Source of the DNA: Agrostemma githago
Lineage: Eukaryota; Streptophyta; Magnoliopsida; Caryophyllales; Caryophyllaceae
NCBI GenBank assembly: GCA_958450325.1
Contig: OY288251.1
Location: 63,133,666-63,197,665, forward strand
Direction: 5' to 3'
DNA: 64,000 nt
In this document: one piece after another, positions 45,371 through 57,935 of the stretch
Layout: each line of letters begins with the position of its first letter
How positions within the stretch are numbered: position 1 is the first letter of the stretch
Made by a program: the position numbers and the translations under genes
The notes under the pieces: generated by a model
Database searches by the model: none
Told to the model about the DNA's origin: nothing
What the model saw: only the letters and a program-made list of their open reading frames with translations

Positions 45371-45500
45371 GATTAATAATATCACGTGATTATCTTATTT
45401 ATTATAATGATATAGATTGATTAAGTTTCTTATTTAACGAATATACCTCATCAATGTAATTAAGCCCATTAACCTGTGCAACGCACGGGCTTTAATCTAG

Positions 45501-46932
45501 TATTGAATGTATTTTATACAAACATATTATTAAATCTCTCTCACTCGATTCCCCAACATCTTAGACCTGCAAAAAAATAAAACAGTGGACGTTGAGCGGG
45601 ACAGCAACCAAGCCGTTCATCTAACATCACCTCGAACACATAAGACAATAATGTGAATAACAAATATATGCTTACAAAAATATTAAAGGATATCACGTAA
45701 CAAATAGTTTTCTTTAATTCAATTAACCAACATGTGAGGTGATGAAAACGGTAAAGTTTAGAAGATGGGACATTGGTAGCCATTTGATTTTAAAATCATT
45801 TTTCACGTAAATAAAGAATAAACACACGAGTCGTGGCTCCTAGTATCACCGCTACACCCTATTGGCTTGCATCTCACCAATAGAAGTAACCGTGTTACAA
45901 ACTCAAAGGCCGAACCGATCTTATGAGGTTTACATCTCACCCATAAGGCTCAATTGGGCCCGAACTTCTATTATATTATACGTTTATTCAAACGGGGCTC
46001 TGGGCTGAAATGAAAGCTGATGATTACATTCGTTCTCTGCATCACCAACAGGGAACCCGCAGTTTCAGAATCCTGTTCTGCCCCCGCTACCTAGGTGTTA
46101 ATACTAATCAAGTACTTGTCTATACATGCGCACATACCCTATGCAGACTCTTGAACCGCAGCTCTCACTGCCGTAAGACGACTACCTTAAACACTAGGTC
46201 GACTCTCGGACCGCAGCCTCCGAGTCTGCTTTTCATTACAAGTGCAGTCGAAACACCACGCATGGTAGAATCCAACACAAGTTATTCGTCCCAGACTCGC
46301 ATCGTAAACTTTATATAAAAGTCGCCCGTGAACAAGTAGTACATTATTTGGTGACCTTCAATAATTGGTCTGACTCATTTGAAACAGTCAAATCCTCAAA
46401 TATTTACTTTCAGTGTGACAACGTTATACTTTAATCCTCAAGTGTCACCCGAAACATTGCATCCCAAATATCGTATAACTTCTTTTAAAATAGTAAATCT
46501 TTAAATGAAGTTTTATATAAAAATAAATTTTAAGGTATAATAAAATATTATTTTAAAATTTATAGTTTCTGAAAGATATAAATTAAGTTGAACTTAATCG
46601 ATTTACAAAATTTGACGAAAAATCTTTTTTTTTTTCAATATTTATAAATGTCGTGTAAACATTTCGGAATAAAACAAATCCATTTATTTTAGAAAATGAA
46701 ATTTACCAATATAAAAATAATAAGTGAGTTTTATTAAATTAAAACATTTTGCAAGTTACTAATTTACTCTATTATTATAATATATAAACAATTGTAAAAG
46801 TACTAAAGAATATTAAAAATATGACCAAAATTAAAATTATATCAAATACATACAAAATATAAAATACATAGAACAATATACATAGTAAATAGAATTAAAT
46901 AAATAAAATACAATGATCGAAAATGATATAGA
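45501..46932. other. no supported gene
   Basis: A moderately GC-rich block at 45830-46330 (for example CTCTCACTGCCGTAAGACG and CCGCAGCCTCCGAGTCTGC) may be a transposon fragment. Its 102-codon plus-strand frame (46010-46318) has no domain I recognise. The rest, to 46932, is AT-rich. Confidence 0.4.
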
Positions 46933-46941
46933 TAAATTTTA

Positions 46942-47085
46942 GGGTTATTTAATAGCAATAATACTAACTATTGGGCGTGTTCCAATACCAATTATAGTTA
47001 ATCCCAGAATAGTACATCGAATTGGAGTATTCTAATGATAATGGTACAGTGGACGGGTTACTTGAATAACCGGTCCACCTTCCCT
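46942..47085 (+). repeat. left terminal inverted repeat of the Pack-MULE
   Basis: It matches the reverse complement of about 59850-59996 with scattered mismatches and small indels. The outermost 25 bases are nearly identical. Confidence 0.8.
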
Positions 47086-47639
47086 TAAGCGCCTACTTTA
47101 ATTTTACTGTCACCATCACCATTTACTTCTCACTCCCCTAAAGCCGACGGTTAATCCCAGCTGCAATATCGGTATTGCATTGCAGAAAATCAGAAATCCA
47201 TCAATTAGCTTATTAGAATTCCAATACAGATGTGTACGGTTAACAGATGAAAGAAGCAAAAAAACAGATGATCCGCAACCTAACAGAAGCATATCGAAAA
47301 ACAATTCCTTTGGTGTGCATTCACCCTTTTCCACGCAAACAACAAAATCGACAGCAGTATGTATAAGTGTATAACACAAAATCTTAAGTTAAAATCTTTA
47401 TATCGACATGCTATAAAAAATAACATCTCGAATTTGATAAACATAAACCCCTCGTGAATACAAATTACTTACATATTAGTATATTACCAAGCATATGACC
47501 CCTTCGACAACGTAGCAGTTCCTGAATACAAACTTTTCCGATGTTCAAATCACAATATTGACAAAAACATGTTTGACCGACTATTATATTAATACTCCGT
47601 AGCTCGACTTCAAAGCGAAGAAACAGCAGGTAACACACC

Positions 47640-48231
47640 AATCGCAATCACAAACATCAGAGAGAAACCGTTGTTTCCACCCTGACAACTTCTCAAAACA
47701 GTCTCGGCCGAGTCTATCCCGTCAAAACTGTTGACCGAGTTGCTGATTTTGAACACCTCTACACCATTCAACAGTGCATTAACTCTTGAACCCAAAGACT
47801 CTGAACTCCCAACACCGACTGTAACAACACCAACATCAGTATCAGCATTACCTCCGTCAACTACGAAATCAATGTGGTAAGGGGAAGCCAAGCTATTTGT
47901 GACACTTGAAAGATCCAAATTTTCGTAGGCCAAAATTCCATTAACATACACATTGAAGTAAAGCGATCCAAGGGTTCGACTTCAATTATCACAGAAATGA
48001 GCCCTCACAAGATACTTATACTCATCCCCTCCAACAACCAGAAAAGCCCAACTCAATCTATCCTTGGAATCAGTAGAATTCGAGGCAGAAATCGCTCTGG
48101 TATTTCCATAGACATGATCAGGAGCGACCTCACGGCTCGCGTCCCACCGTCTTGATACTTAATTCTACCAGTAAAACGAACCTCCTTAAATTCGAGTATT
48201 CGACACTGGATTTCAAGAACTTGGTATCAGG
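47640..48231 (-). pseudogene. Captured CrRLK1L malectin-like domain fragment, downstream part
   Basis: The minus strand encodes pieces of the extracellular malectin-like region of CrRLK1L receptor kinases (FERONIA/THESEUS family). In order they are IPDTKFLKSS, IKYQDGG, VAPDHVYGNTRAISASNSTD, DRLSWAFLVVGG, YLVRAHFCD, LYFNVYVNGILAYENLDLSS, LASPYHIDFVVDGG and LNGVEVFKISNSVNS. Two frame changes are visible (around 48120-48140 and near 47980). No kinase domain follows; a hydrophobic tail to about 47610 may be a trace of the region after malectin. The gene piece lies between MULE ends, so it is a captured, dead copy. It is interrupted at 48231/59590 by the CACTA insertion. Confidence 0.85.
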
Positions 48232-48238
48232 AATCACT

Positions 48239-48735
48239 ACAAAAAACAAGCTGGAATTGCGTCGGACAAATCCGACGCAAATGAACAAAATCCGACGCAA
48301 ATTGAAGGTTGCGTGGGATTACCCGACGCAATCGGCCGCCGTTATTTTTTGACGCAATTTTTTTTTTTGCATCGGCTAATCCCACGCATGGAATTTGCGT
48401 CGGCTTTGCGTCGGCTATTACGACACGAAGGAATGGAGGTCAACACCCCTGTCAATAGGCTTTGCGTGGGATTAGCCGACGCAAAGTCAACAGAATGTTT
48501 GACTTTGCGTCGGCTAATCCCACGCAAAGCCTCTCAGTCAGATCCCAGTCAATGGGTTTGCGTGGGATTAGCCGACGCAAAGTCAACAGAATGTTTGACT
48601 TTGCGTCGGCTAATCCCACGCAAAGCCTGTCAGTCAGATCTCAGTCAATTGGTTTGCGTGGGATTAGCCGACGCAAAGTCAACAGAATGTTCGACTTTGC
48701 GTCGGCTAATCCCACGCAAAGCCTATTAACAAAAA
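48239..48735. repeat. left subterminal palindromic array of the CACTA
   Basis: Hairpin units of about 110 bp contain GCGTGGGATTAGCCGACGC, a spacer with AGTCAACAGAATGTTTGAC, and the reverse TTTGCGTCGGCTAATCC. There are three near-perfect units (48461-48725) plus shorter motifs outside them. In CACTA elements such subterminal motifs bind the TNPA-type protein. Confidence 0.88.
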
Positions 48736-49053
48736 AACCGTTTCTTTGTTTTCAGCTCCCCGTATGCGCGAAATAAAACAAGCTGCAATTAACAAACCCA
48801 CTCCTACAACAAACGACAACAGCACCACATCCCAAACAAAAGTCCATCAATATCTCCAATCAAAGCTCTCGTACATGTCTTCTTCACAAAACTCCACAAA
48901 ACGAAACAAACATAAACTAGTATACTGTTATAGAAAATGAAAATAGTACAAAGACAACCAGCGCTAGGTTCAGAATTCTATCTAGAAGTTGGTAAAATAT
49001 ATACACACAATGCAACCAGAATCTAAACAAGTAACATAAGAGAGCGGAACTAC

Positions 49054-50555
49054 CTACGAAAGGGACTCAATCTGCTCCGACCCAAAGGGATGACCATCGT
49101 TGTTGTCGTCATCGTCGCGCCTAGTCATGCGTGGTTGTCCACCGCATCCCTCGTTCTCCATGGCGAACCGTTCCCTCATGAACTGAATAAACTGGTCCTG
49201 CTCTTCGCACCTCTTCTCCAATGTCTTCAGGCGCTCTTCTTGTCTTTCGAATTTATCTTCCATACGCTCGTTGACTGTGCGTTCCTGCGAGGTGGCGGTG
49301 GGGAGGTATGTGTCCGCAGATACCTCTTTACCACGGTTCAAGCATGGGCGAAAGAGCTCTTTCGCCACGTTACCTATCCCCCAAAACCTTTTCTTCGAGT
49401 TGTAGCCACCTGTCACATCGTGGAAGATCTTCAAGGTGTTGGGTGCTTGATCAGAGGCGCGTGCCTCCTCCACCGCTTTCTCGTAGCTCTCCTGAAACAG
49501 CAACATGAAACAGTGTTATAACTTTAGGAACACATACTATCACATTGTAATTTTCATGCCTAGTATATTTTTTTAAAAACATTACTACTACTCACAACGA
49601 TCTCCGGTCCTCTAGGGTCAATCCACTTGCCGTCTTTCCCCTTCTTCGTCTTCTCCAAGAGCTGGACCGGGGTTGCAGATGGGCCCTTCATATAACAGTG
49701 TTAAAATTTTCAGCATTTATTTACCAATAGTATATATTGAATTATACTCAAATTTTATACTTATGTTGTAATCACTTACCAACTGCGCGAAGGCTGTTGC
49801 TGCACTCCTACTTCCAAGGCAGCTAGTGGGTTTGGCCACCCCGTCCACCTGCCCACCTCTCCTGTTCGACGACTTAATCGCCGATTTCTTCTTGAAGCTT
49901 GGGTCGGCAGCGTTCTTCTTCAATATCTCCCACTTCTCTTTTAGGAATCCACTCCGCCTTCTCGACCCTCGGGACAGCTCGCTGGAATAAGTCGGTTATC
50001 TTCTTCTTAATCCGACTCTCATAATCCGACCTGAGGTCGTACCCCAGGTCTATACGCACTCTCTTCTGTTTGTCAAAAAAAAGTTCGTTAGCTACAATTG
50101 AATGTATAAATCGTGCAACGAAAATCTTAGAAACACAGATGAGGTAATTACCGCGAAGTGCATATACATCGCTTCCCGAGCTTCCGGTGGCGCCTCCGTA
50201 CAGCTACGGTAGGCGCCAGGGGTGGACGCATACGTCATGACTACGGAATCCCGCATATACTCAGAGTACTTCTTGTCGTCCCACCTACACAAGTCAATTA
50301 TGATAATGTGAAGCAAATAAATGAGTGAAAATTTAGAAAAGAACTGGTGACAACAACTAAAACTCACCAAGTAGCGGTATCCACTTTCTGCCGTGATAGG
50401 TAGGGTTTCCCAGGCGTCGCAACGTAGATCGTCGCCCCGACTTCCTGGACAGCGTCCACACCTAGGATGACAGGAGTCCTAGGCACGTCCTCCTCCATAT
50501 GGTCACCATGGCTGCTGGTCCCCGTTAGCATCTCACTGCTACCTGCCATAATCAC
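49054..50555 (-). CDS. TNPA-like protein of the CACTA (plant transposase Ptta/En-Spm family)
   Basis: About six exons on the minus strand. The first (50555-50368) begins MIMAGSSEMLTGTSSHG, with a second Met two codons in. Exon 2 (50284-50152) has DDKKYSEYMRDSVVMTYA. Exon 3 starts at 50065. Later parts read WEILKKNAADPSFKKKSAIK and SNRRGGQVDGVAKPTS, then LLEKTKKGKDGKWIDPRGPE, then ESYEKAVEEARASDQ and an acidic, charged coiled coil ending at 49054. This layout is typical of Ptta/En_Spm (Transposase_24) proteins that bind subterminal repeats and assist the TNP2-type transposase. The reading frame changes once near 49930-49970, which may be a mutation or an exon boundary I cannot resolve. Confidence 0.8.
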
Positions 50556-50703
50556 GTCTACAAAATATGTTTGCGCAAAGTTAAACTGTAGAGTCAGTTC
50601 GTTTAGGGTAAAGCAGGAATTTCATTAAGTACCAAAATAGTCTTCAATTACAAATAAATAAATTACAACTTATGCGAATAAGATACAAACAACTACATAA
50701 TTG

Positions 50704-53700
50704 CTAATTATCGTCACTGTCACTGTCCGCGTCGGTGTGCGGTTCAATGAACCCCTCGTCCCCGTCTTCATCATCATCGTCCCAGTCAGTATTCACCTCA
50801 TCACCGTCATCTTCATCGTCGATGGCCAAGTCGTCGTCCTCATCACCCTCTCCCTCAGGAACAATCCAGTCGGCAAACTCGTCGTCCTCCCCTACAGCAC
50901 CAGCAACTTCAACTACATATTCTTCTTCATTGACGTCAGTGTCTTCGATCAGAGTTGATGACATCGGCTGATTATTACCAACCACACTCTCTTGGTAGAC
51001 GTCATCGTCGATGATAGGATTATCAACTTGTGATCTTGCCTTGATTTTGAAAACCGCAGACCAATTCGTACTCTTTTTTCCCTTTGGGTAAGGTGCATAG
51101 CAGACTTGATCGACTTGATACGCCAACACAAAAGGGTTGTGCCCTCGCAGTTTTCTCGTCAGGTCGACATCCACAAGATTGTAGTTCTCATGAACAGTGA
51201 CTCCGTGCGGGGAGTTGTCGATCCAATCACATTTGAACAGTATGGCCTTGCAGTTTTTGTGGCTGTCGTAGTAGTCTAGCTCGATCACCTCGATTAGTGT
51301 TCCATAGTAATCTGACCCTTCGGTGGACAACACACATACGCCGTTACTTTTTGTCAGTTTTGGAACATCAACACCCTCGACAAACGCACAGAACTTGTAC
51401 CCGTTAATTGTATATCGCCTCCAAGTTCTGACTCGTGAAGACGGCCCAGTGACTAGAGGTCTTACAATGGGATCCTCCAGCGCTTCAGGCTATTGTCAAC
51501 ATAAAATTCGTCGAAAAACAATGCAATTAAATTTTGTACCAAACACATACACAATTTATAATGATCAAGCAAATAGCATTTCAACATACTTGAGTACGTA
51601 GCCATGAGGGAAACAGTGACTCATATGCCACCCAAACATCTTCAGATGTTGTCACTCCCGAATGTTCTGCCATAATGAAAGCCTCGAATTTCCTGAAATG
51701 GTCAGTAGTTGTACTTAATCACACATACTACCAATTATGAGGAGGGTATGTTGTATGTGAGTTACTTACTCCTCGTACGGTCTAATTACAGGGCCACAGT
51801 TTCTCAGAACGTAGGAGTGTGCCTGCTTGTACTCAACATCGGTCAACCACCTCTCCTTAAATTTTCCAGTGGTACTTCCAACATCAGACTGAAAGGTTCC
51901 ACCTCTATTTGGTGGTCTTCAGTCTGATGCGCACCCACGTTTAGGTCTTTGGCTTTTGTGTCAACGTGCTCTTTGAAGTAGAAGGAGCAGAAGTTTGATG
52001 TCTCCTCTAACAAATACGCGTTGCATATTGAACCCTCAACACGTGCTTTGTTACCAATTTTTTTTTTCAGATGGTTTAAGAACCTGCAAATTAAAATATT
52101 AGCTCTCATGTAAGACTTAATTGGTAATCAATGCACGGGAAGTCACACTAGGGAGAGTTGAGGACGTTACCTTTCGAATGGGTACATCCACCTGTACTGA
52201 ACAGGACCGCCAACCCTTGCCTCATACGGCAAATGAAGTGGGAGATGCTCCATCGAGTTGAAGAATGACGGAGGGAATATTTTCTCCAAATTGCAAAGGA
52301 TCTCGGGAATACTGTTCTCAAGTCGATTCATGGACTCGACTGACACCATAGTGGAACACAAATCTCGGAAGAACTGACTGATCTCTGTCAATGCATTCCA
52401 CGTGTTCATTGGCAGCAGCTGCTTCAAAGCTACTGGCATCAAGCGCGACATAAACACGTGACAGTCGTGGCTTTTCATGCCATGCAAAATTAACTTGGAC
52501 TGGTCCACACACCGGGATAAGTCGGATGCGTAACCATCCGGAAACTTCAAACCACTCACCCAATCGCACAAAGCCTTCCTATCATTTTTGTCCATAACAA
52601 AGGACGACGATTTGGGTCGCCCAAGACACAGTACCTTGAAATCTGCTTTGCCTTTTGGTCCGAAGGCTGTCTTGTTCGGTACATCCATCACGATGTTGAT
52701 AATCTGCTCAAAGAAATTCTTCTCGATATGCATAACATCAAGGTTGTGTCTGATAAGCAGAATGTGCCAGTACGGAAGTTCCCAGAATATGCTCTGCTTC
52801 CACCAACCTTCCTTCTTGTCCTTCAATTTTTTCAACTGTTGGTGGGTAGCGTGTACTATTGTAGGGTACTTCTGCACATCTGTCCATATCTCATCACCTG
52901 TTAACCGTTTACATGCGATCCTAGTTTCATCGAGTTGTTTCTTCAGGAAACTCTTACAGTTATGCCTAAATGGATGATCGGAAGGTAGAAATTGTCTGTG
53001 ACAGTCAAACCAAGATACCTTTCCGCTATTTTTAAGCCAAAAGGATTTTTGATCCTTCGCTTGACAGTAAGGACAAGCACGGTAACCCGTTGTACTCCAA
53101 CCAGACAACATCCCGTAAGCTGGGAAGTCGTTGATGGTCCACATTAGTGCAGCTCGTAAATTGAAACTAGTTTTCCTTGACACATCGTACGTGTAAATCC
53201 CATTATCCCACAAACTTTTTAACTCTTCAACAAGTGGTTGGAGATACACGTCCATATTGGCTTTCGGGTTCTTAGGGCCAGGAACAATAAGTGACAGGAG
53301 CATAAATTGTCTCTTATTGCATAACCACGGCGGTAGGTTGTACGGTGTCAAAATAACCGGCCAACATGAGTACGACTTGCCGAACTGCCCGTAGGGTGAG
53401 AAACCATCTGTGCACAAACCCAAACGTACGTTGCGCGGCTCTTTCGCGAACTCGGGATGTTTGATATCAAATGTCTTCCAAGCTTCACCATCGCTAGGGT
53501 GTGTCATCATACCACTAACTCTGATTTTGGAGTTACTGTGGTGCCAACTCATCTCGCCCGCAATTTTCTTTGTCGCATACAGTCTTTGCAGCCTCGGACC
53601 AACTGGGAAGTAAGTCAAGACCTTAGTTGGTACTCTCTTCCCCCTAGTATTTTTTGTTCGACTCTTGTACCTCCCGGATCCACATTTCCTACACGCGTCG

Positions 53701-54413
53701 AGGTCCGAATCTCCCTTCCAGAACAGCATGCATCCATTCGGACACGAGTCTATCTTTTCATGGGGGAGTTGGAGGCCCTTCAACAAATTTTTAACCTCGT
53801 AGAAATTATTTGCCATGACATTCTCCTTAGTGCCTCGTAGAAGGTCAATTAGCAGTTGGATCCAACCGTCTAAATGTCTTAAGGCCATGTTGCTCTCGCA
53901 CTTCAAAGTCAGCATCCTTGAAGCGACTTGCAACAGACTCATATCGCACCCGCTGAAAACTGGGAGTTCAGCATTTTTTAGCATTTCGAAAAAGGAAAGG
54001 ACTTGTGGGTTAGGTTCATGTTGTACTTCTTCGTCGCTTAAGTTGTCTGGGTTACGTTCCTCCTCCATGATGTCCTCAACCGTCGTACGCAGTGCGTCCT
54101 CTACGAACTCCCGGTACGGATTTTCGCGAACAGGTTCTTGCAGGCGACTACTTTCATTTTCACCATGATACGTCCACACGTAGTAGTTCTCAACAAAACC
54201 GTGCTTGTATAGATGCTGTTTGACATCTACTTCATGTTTTAAGGCACGGTTTTGACATTTTCTACATGGGCACCTAAGCTGCTCGCTGGTGTAGTGGGGG
54301 TTATTATCTAAGGAAAACTTGATGAACTCCTCCACACCGTCTCTAAATTCTATTTTCGGTCGCTTATTGTCGCCCAGTCTCTCGTACATCCAACTCCGTT
54401 CTACTCTATTCAT
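50704..54413 (-). CDS. TNP2-type CACTA transposase
   Basis: Exons 54413-52171, 52083-51770, 51692-51590 and 51489-50704, all GT-AG. The N-terminus (MNRVERSWMYERL ... CPCRKCQN) is the transposase-associated zinc-binding domain. The TNP2 catalytic region follows with LGLCTDGFSPYGQFGKSYSC, FNLRAALMWTINDFPAYGML, GYRACPYCQ and RHNLDVMHIEKNFFEQ. Then come DUF4218 (MSRLMPVALKQLLP ... YRWMYPFER ... NKARVEGSICNAYL), DUF4216 (KFCAFVEGVDVP ... WRRYTINGYKFC) and an extremely acidic Asp/Glu tail. Within exon 2 the frame shifts between about 51870 and 51910, so the C-terminal domains may be cut off. The role is cutting and joining of the CACTA ends. A 5'-untranslated exon probably lies upstream of a 3.9-kb intron. 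Confidence 0.9.
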
Positions 54414-54999
54414 TCTATATGGATTGAACTATGAATGATTAGGGTATGTACACATGAACAAAATGGCGTGGGGAAAGAAGTCAACAACATGGAATTTGAA
54501 GAAAAGTTCGCGAATTTCACCATAAGTTGGAACTCTCACAACCATCAATTTAAAAACGATTCATCACCGGGGACCTTATCACTCCAACCTAAACCCATTC
54601 TTGTGCGTTTCATGTCACTGATAAACACGAAATTGTGTAATGTCGATAAGAGAAAAATTCGGCAGCAATTCGCCTCAGTTCTCCAAAAGCACAATGTGGA
54701 ATATATGAAGACTCCACATATGCAATCGAAGAACATTGAGAGAATTGTCACCAAATTTTGCTCTTACCAACACAACACAATTTCATGTTTACCACCTAAG
54801 TGACATGAAAGGCACAAGAACAGTCCCAAAACGAGTACTGTCCAAGAATTACTCCTAATGAGTAACTCTTGAACGGGCACTAGGTAGGTCTGAGTAGATT
54901 TCAAACAATGCTCATGCACAGTACACAACGAAAACAAATAACAACAGCAATCATATCTCAACACAGTAATCCAAAACATTAATACTTATTATAATTACA

Positions 55000-57570
55000 A
55001 CCACTAACTAGTAATAGTAATAGTAGTAAAAGTAGAAGTAGTAAATTAGTAGTAGTAGTAGTAGTAGAAAATTAGTAGTAGTGATAGTAGTAGAAAATTA
55101 GTAGTAGTGGTAGTAGTAGTAGTAATAGTTTAGTAGTAGTAATAGTAGTGGAAAATTAGTAGTAGAAGTATAGTAGTAGTAGTAATAGTAGTGAAAAATT
55201 AGTAGTAGAAGTAGTAGAAAATTAGTAGTAGTAGTAGTAGTAAAAGTAGAAAATTAGTAGTAGTGGTAGTAGTAGAAAATTAGTAGTAGTAGTAGTAGTA
55301 GTAAAAGTAGAAAATTAGTAGTAGTGGTAGTAGTAGAAAATTAGTAGTAGTGGTAGTAGTAGAAGTAGAAGTAGAAGTAGGAAATTACTAGTAGTAGTAG
55401 TAGTAGAAAATTAGTATTAGTGGTAGTAGTAGAAAATTAGTAGTAGTAGTAGTAGAAAATTAGTAGTAGTGGTAGTAGTAGAAAATTAGTGGTAGTGGTA
55501 GTAGTAAAAGTAGAACTAGGAAATTAGTAGTAGTAGTACAAAATTAGTATTAGTGGTAGTGGTAGAAAATTAGTAGTAGTGGTAGTAGTAAAAGTAGAAA
55601 TAGGAAATTAGTAGTAGTAGTAGTAGTAGTAGTAAATTAGTAGTAGTAGTAGTAGTAGTAGTAGTAGAAAATTAGTAGTAGTGATAGTAGTAGAAAATTA
55701 GTATTAGTGGTAGTAGTAGAAAATTAGTAGTAGTAGTAGTAGAAAATTAGTAGTAGTGGTAGTAGTAGAAAATTAGTAGTAGTGGTAGTAGTAAAAGTAG
55801 AAGTAGGATATTAGTAGTAGTAGGAGTAGTACAAAATTAGTATTAGTGGTAGTGGTAGAAAATTAGTAGTAGTGGTAGTAGTAAAAGTAGAAGTAGGAAA
55901 TTAGTAGTAGTAGTAGTGGAAAATTAGTAGTAGAAGTATAGTAGTAGTAGTAATAGTAGTGGAAAATTAGTAGTAGAAGTAGTAGAAAATTAGTAGTAGT
56001 AGTAGTAGTAAAAGTAGAAAATTAGTAGTAGTGGTAGTAGTAGAAAATTAGTAGTAGTAGTAGTAGTAGTAAAAGTAGAAAATTAGTAGTAGTGGTAGTA
56101 GTAGAAAATTAGTAGTAGTGGTAGTAGTAGAAGTAGAAGTAGAAGTAGGAAATTACTAGTAGTAGTAGTAGTAGAAAATTAGTATTAGTGGTAGTAGTAG
56201 AAAATTAGTAGTAGTAGTAGTAGAAAATTAGTAGTAGTGGTAGTAGTAGAAAATTAGTGGTAGTGGTAGTAGTAAAAGTAGAAGTAGGAAATTAGTAGTA
56301 GTAGTACAAAATTAGTATTAGTGGTAGTGGTAGAAAATTAGTAGTAGTGGTAGTAGTAAAAGTAGAAATAGGAAATTAGTAGTAGTAGTAGTAGTAGTAG
56401 TAAATTAGTAGTAGTAGTAGTAGTAGTAGTAGTAGAAAATTAGTAGTAGTGATAGTAGTAGAAAATTAGTATTAGTGGTAGTAGTAGAAAATTAGTAGTA
56501 GTAGTAGTAGAAAATTAGTAGTAGTGGTAGTAGTAGAAAATTAGTAGTAGTGGTAGTAGTAAAAGTAGAAGTAGGATATTAGTAGTAGTAGGAGTAGTAC
56601 AAAATTAGTATTAGTGGTAGTGGTAGAAAATTAGTAGTAGTGGTAGTAGTAAAAGTAGAAGTAGGAAATTAGTAGTAGTAGTAGTGGAAAATTAGTAGTA
56701 GAAGTATAGTAGTAGTAGTAATAGTAGTGGAAAATTAGTAGTAGAAGTAGTAGAAAATTAGTAGTAGTAGTAGTAGTAAAAGTAGAAAATTAGTAGTAGT
56801 GGTAGTAGTAGAAAATTAGTAGTAGTAGTAGTAGTAGTAAAAGTAGAAAATTAGTAGTAGTGGTAGTAGTAGAAAATTAGTAGTAGTGGTAGTAGTAGAA
56901 GTAGAAGTAGAAGTAGGAAATTACTAGTAGTAGTAGTAGTAGAAAATTAGTATTAGTGGTAGTAGTAGAAAATTAGTAGTAGTAGTAGTAGAAAATTAGT
57001 AGTAGTGGTAGTAGTAGAAAATTAGTGGTAGTGGTAGTAGTAAAAGTAGAACTAGGAAATTAGTAGTAGTAGTACAAAATTAGTATTAGTGGTAGTGGTA
57101 GAAAATTAGTAGTAGTGGTAGTAGTAAAAGTAGAAATAGGAAATTAGTAGTAGTAGTAGTAGTAGTAGTAAATTAGTAGTAGTAGTAGTAGTAGTAGTAG
57201 TAGAAAATTAGTAGTAGTGATAGTAGTAGAAAATTAGTATTAGTGGTAGTAGTAGAAAATTAGTAGTAGTAGTAGTAGAAAATTAGTAGTAGTGGTAGTA
57301 GTAGAAAATTAGTAGTAGTGGTAGTAGTAAAAGTAGAAGTAGGATATTAGTAGTAGTAGGAGTAGTACAAAATTAGTATTAGTGCTAGTGGTAGAAAATT
57401 AGTAGTAGTGGTAGTAGTAAAAGTAGAAGTAGGAAATTAGTAGTAGTAGGAGTAGTACAAAATTAGTATTAGTGGTAGTGGTAGAAAATTAGTAGTAGTG
57501 GTAGTAGTAAAAGTAGAAGTAGGAAATTAGTAGTAGTAGTAGTAGTAGAAAATTAGTATTAGTAATAGAT
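55000..57570. repeat. GTA-rich array with 768-bp higher-order repeats
   Basis: About 2.6 kb of AGTAGTAGT runs broken by AAAATTAGTAGTAGTGGTAG, AAAAGTAGAAGTAGG and ATTAGTATTAGTGG variants. The marker GTGGAAAATTAGTAGTAGAA starts at 55148, 55916 and 56684, giving two exact spacings of 768 bp. The copies differ at only a few visible bases. A truncated fourth piece ends near 57570. Confidence 0.93.
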
Positions 57571-57794
57571 TAGTAGTTGTGAAGTAGAAGAAGATTGGTA
57601 GTTGTGTAGTGGTATAGTAGAATAGTAGTAAATTAGTAAAGTATTAGCTAGATTAGTAGTAGTAGTGTTAGTAGATTTGTTGTACTAGATTAGTAGTAGT
57701 ATTAGTAGTACATAGTATTAGTAGTAGGTTATTAGTATTAGTAATATTAGTAGTAGCATTAGTAGTAGTAATGAAGTATTTTAATGTAATATTA

Positions 57795-57935
57795 GTAGTA
57801 GATTAGTAATACTACTACTAGCACTACTAATGTAGTACTACTAACACTACTAATTAATCTACTACTAATACTACTAACCATCTATCTCAACAAATCTAAT
57901 TCATTATACTAGTACATACTACTACTACTACTAAT
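57795..57935. repeat. inverted counterpart of the GTA array (CTA/ACT repeats)
   Basis: ACTACTACTAGCACTAC, CTACTAACACTACTAATT and relatives are reverse-complement text of the GTA array. A very large foldback with 55.0-57.6 kb is therefore possible. Confidence 0.75.

Larger units (their letters stand above)
41421..45500 (+). mobile_element. Helitron carrying an RPA-like gene
   Basis: The 3' end is strong: CCTGTGCAACGCACGGG (hairpin), then TTTAATCTAG at 45497-45500 followed by T. The proposed 5' end, TCTTATACTACTATAATA at 41421, looks like a plant Helitron start but follows a G rather than the expected A, so it is tentative. Contents: an RPA70-like gene (42879-44763), ATT microsatellites, a 92-bp tandem duplication, and degenerate tail repeats shared with the Helitron at 9.8-26.4 kb. 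There is no Rep/helicase gene, so the copy is non-autonomous. Around 41650, AACACGTTATCAGCA resembles a Copia primer-binding site, so older fragments may lie within. Confidence 0.65.

Noticed and set aside
46010..46318. 102-codon plus-strand frame as a gene
   Set aside because: No recognisable domain, no intron signals or conserved motif, and the sequence looks like a transposon fragment.
48461..48725. CRISPR-like regularly spaced repeats
   Set aside because: Palindromic units in a plant CACTA subterminal region. There are no cas genes and no unique spacers.
50701..50971. Ser-rich plus-strand frames
   Set aside because: Shadows of the acidic Asp/Glu tail of the TNP2-type transposase on the opposite strand.
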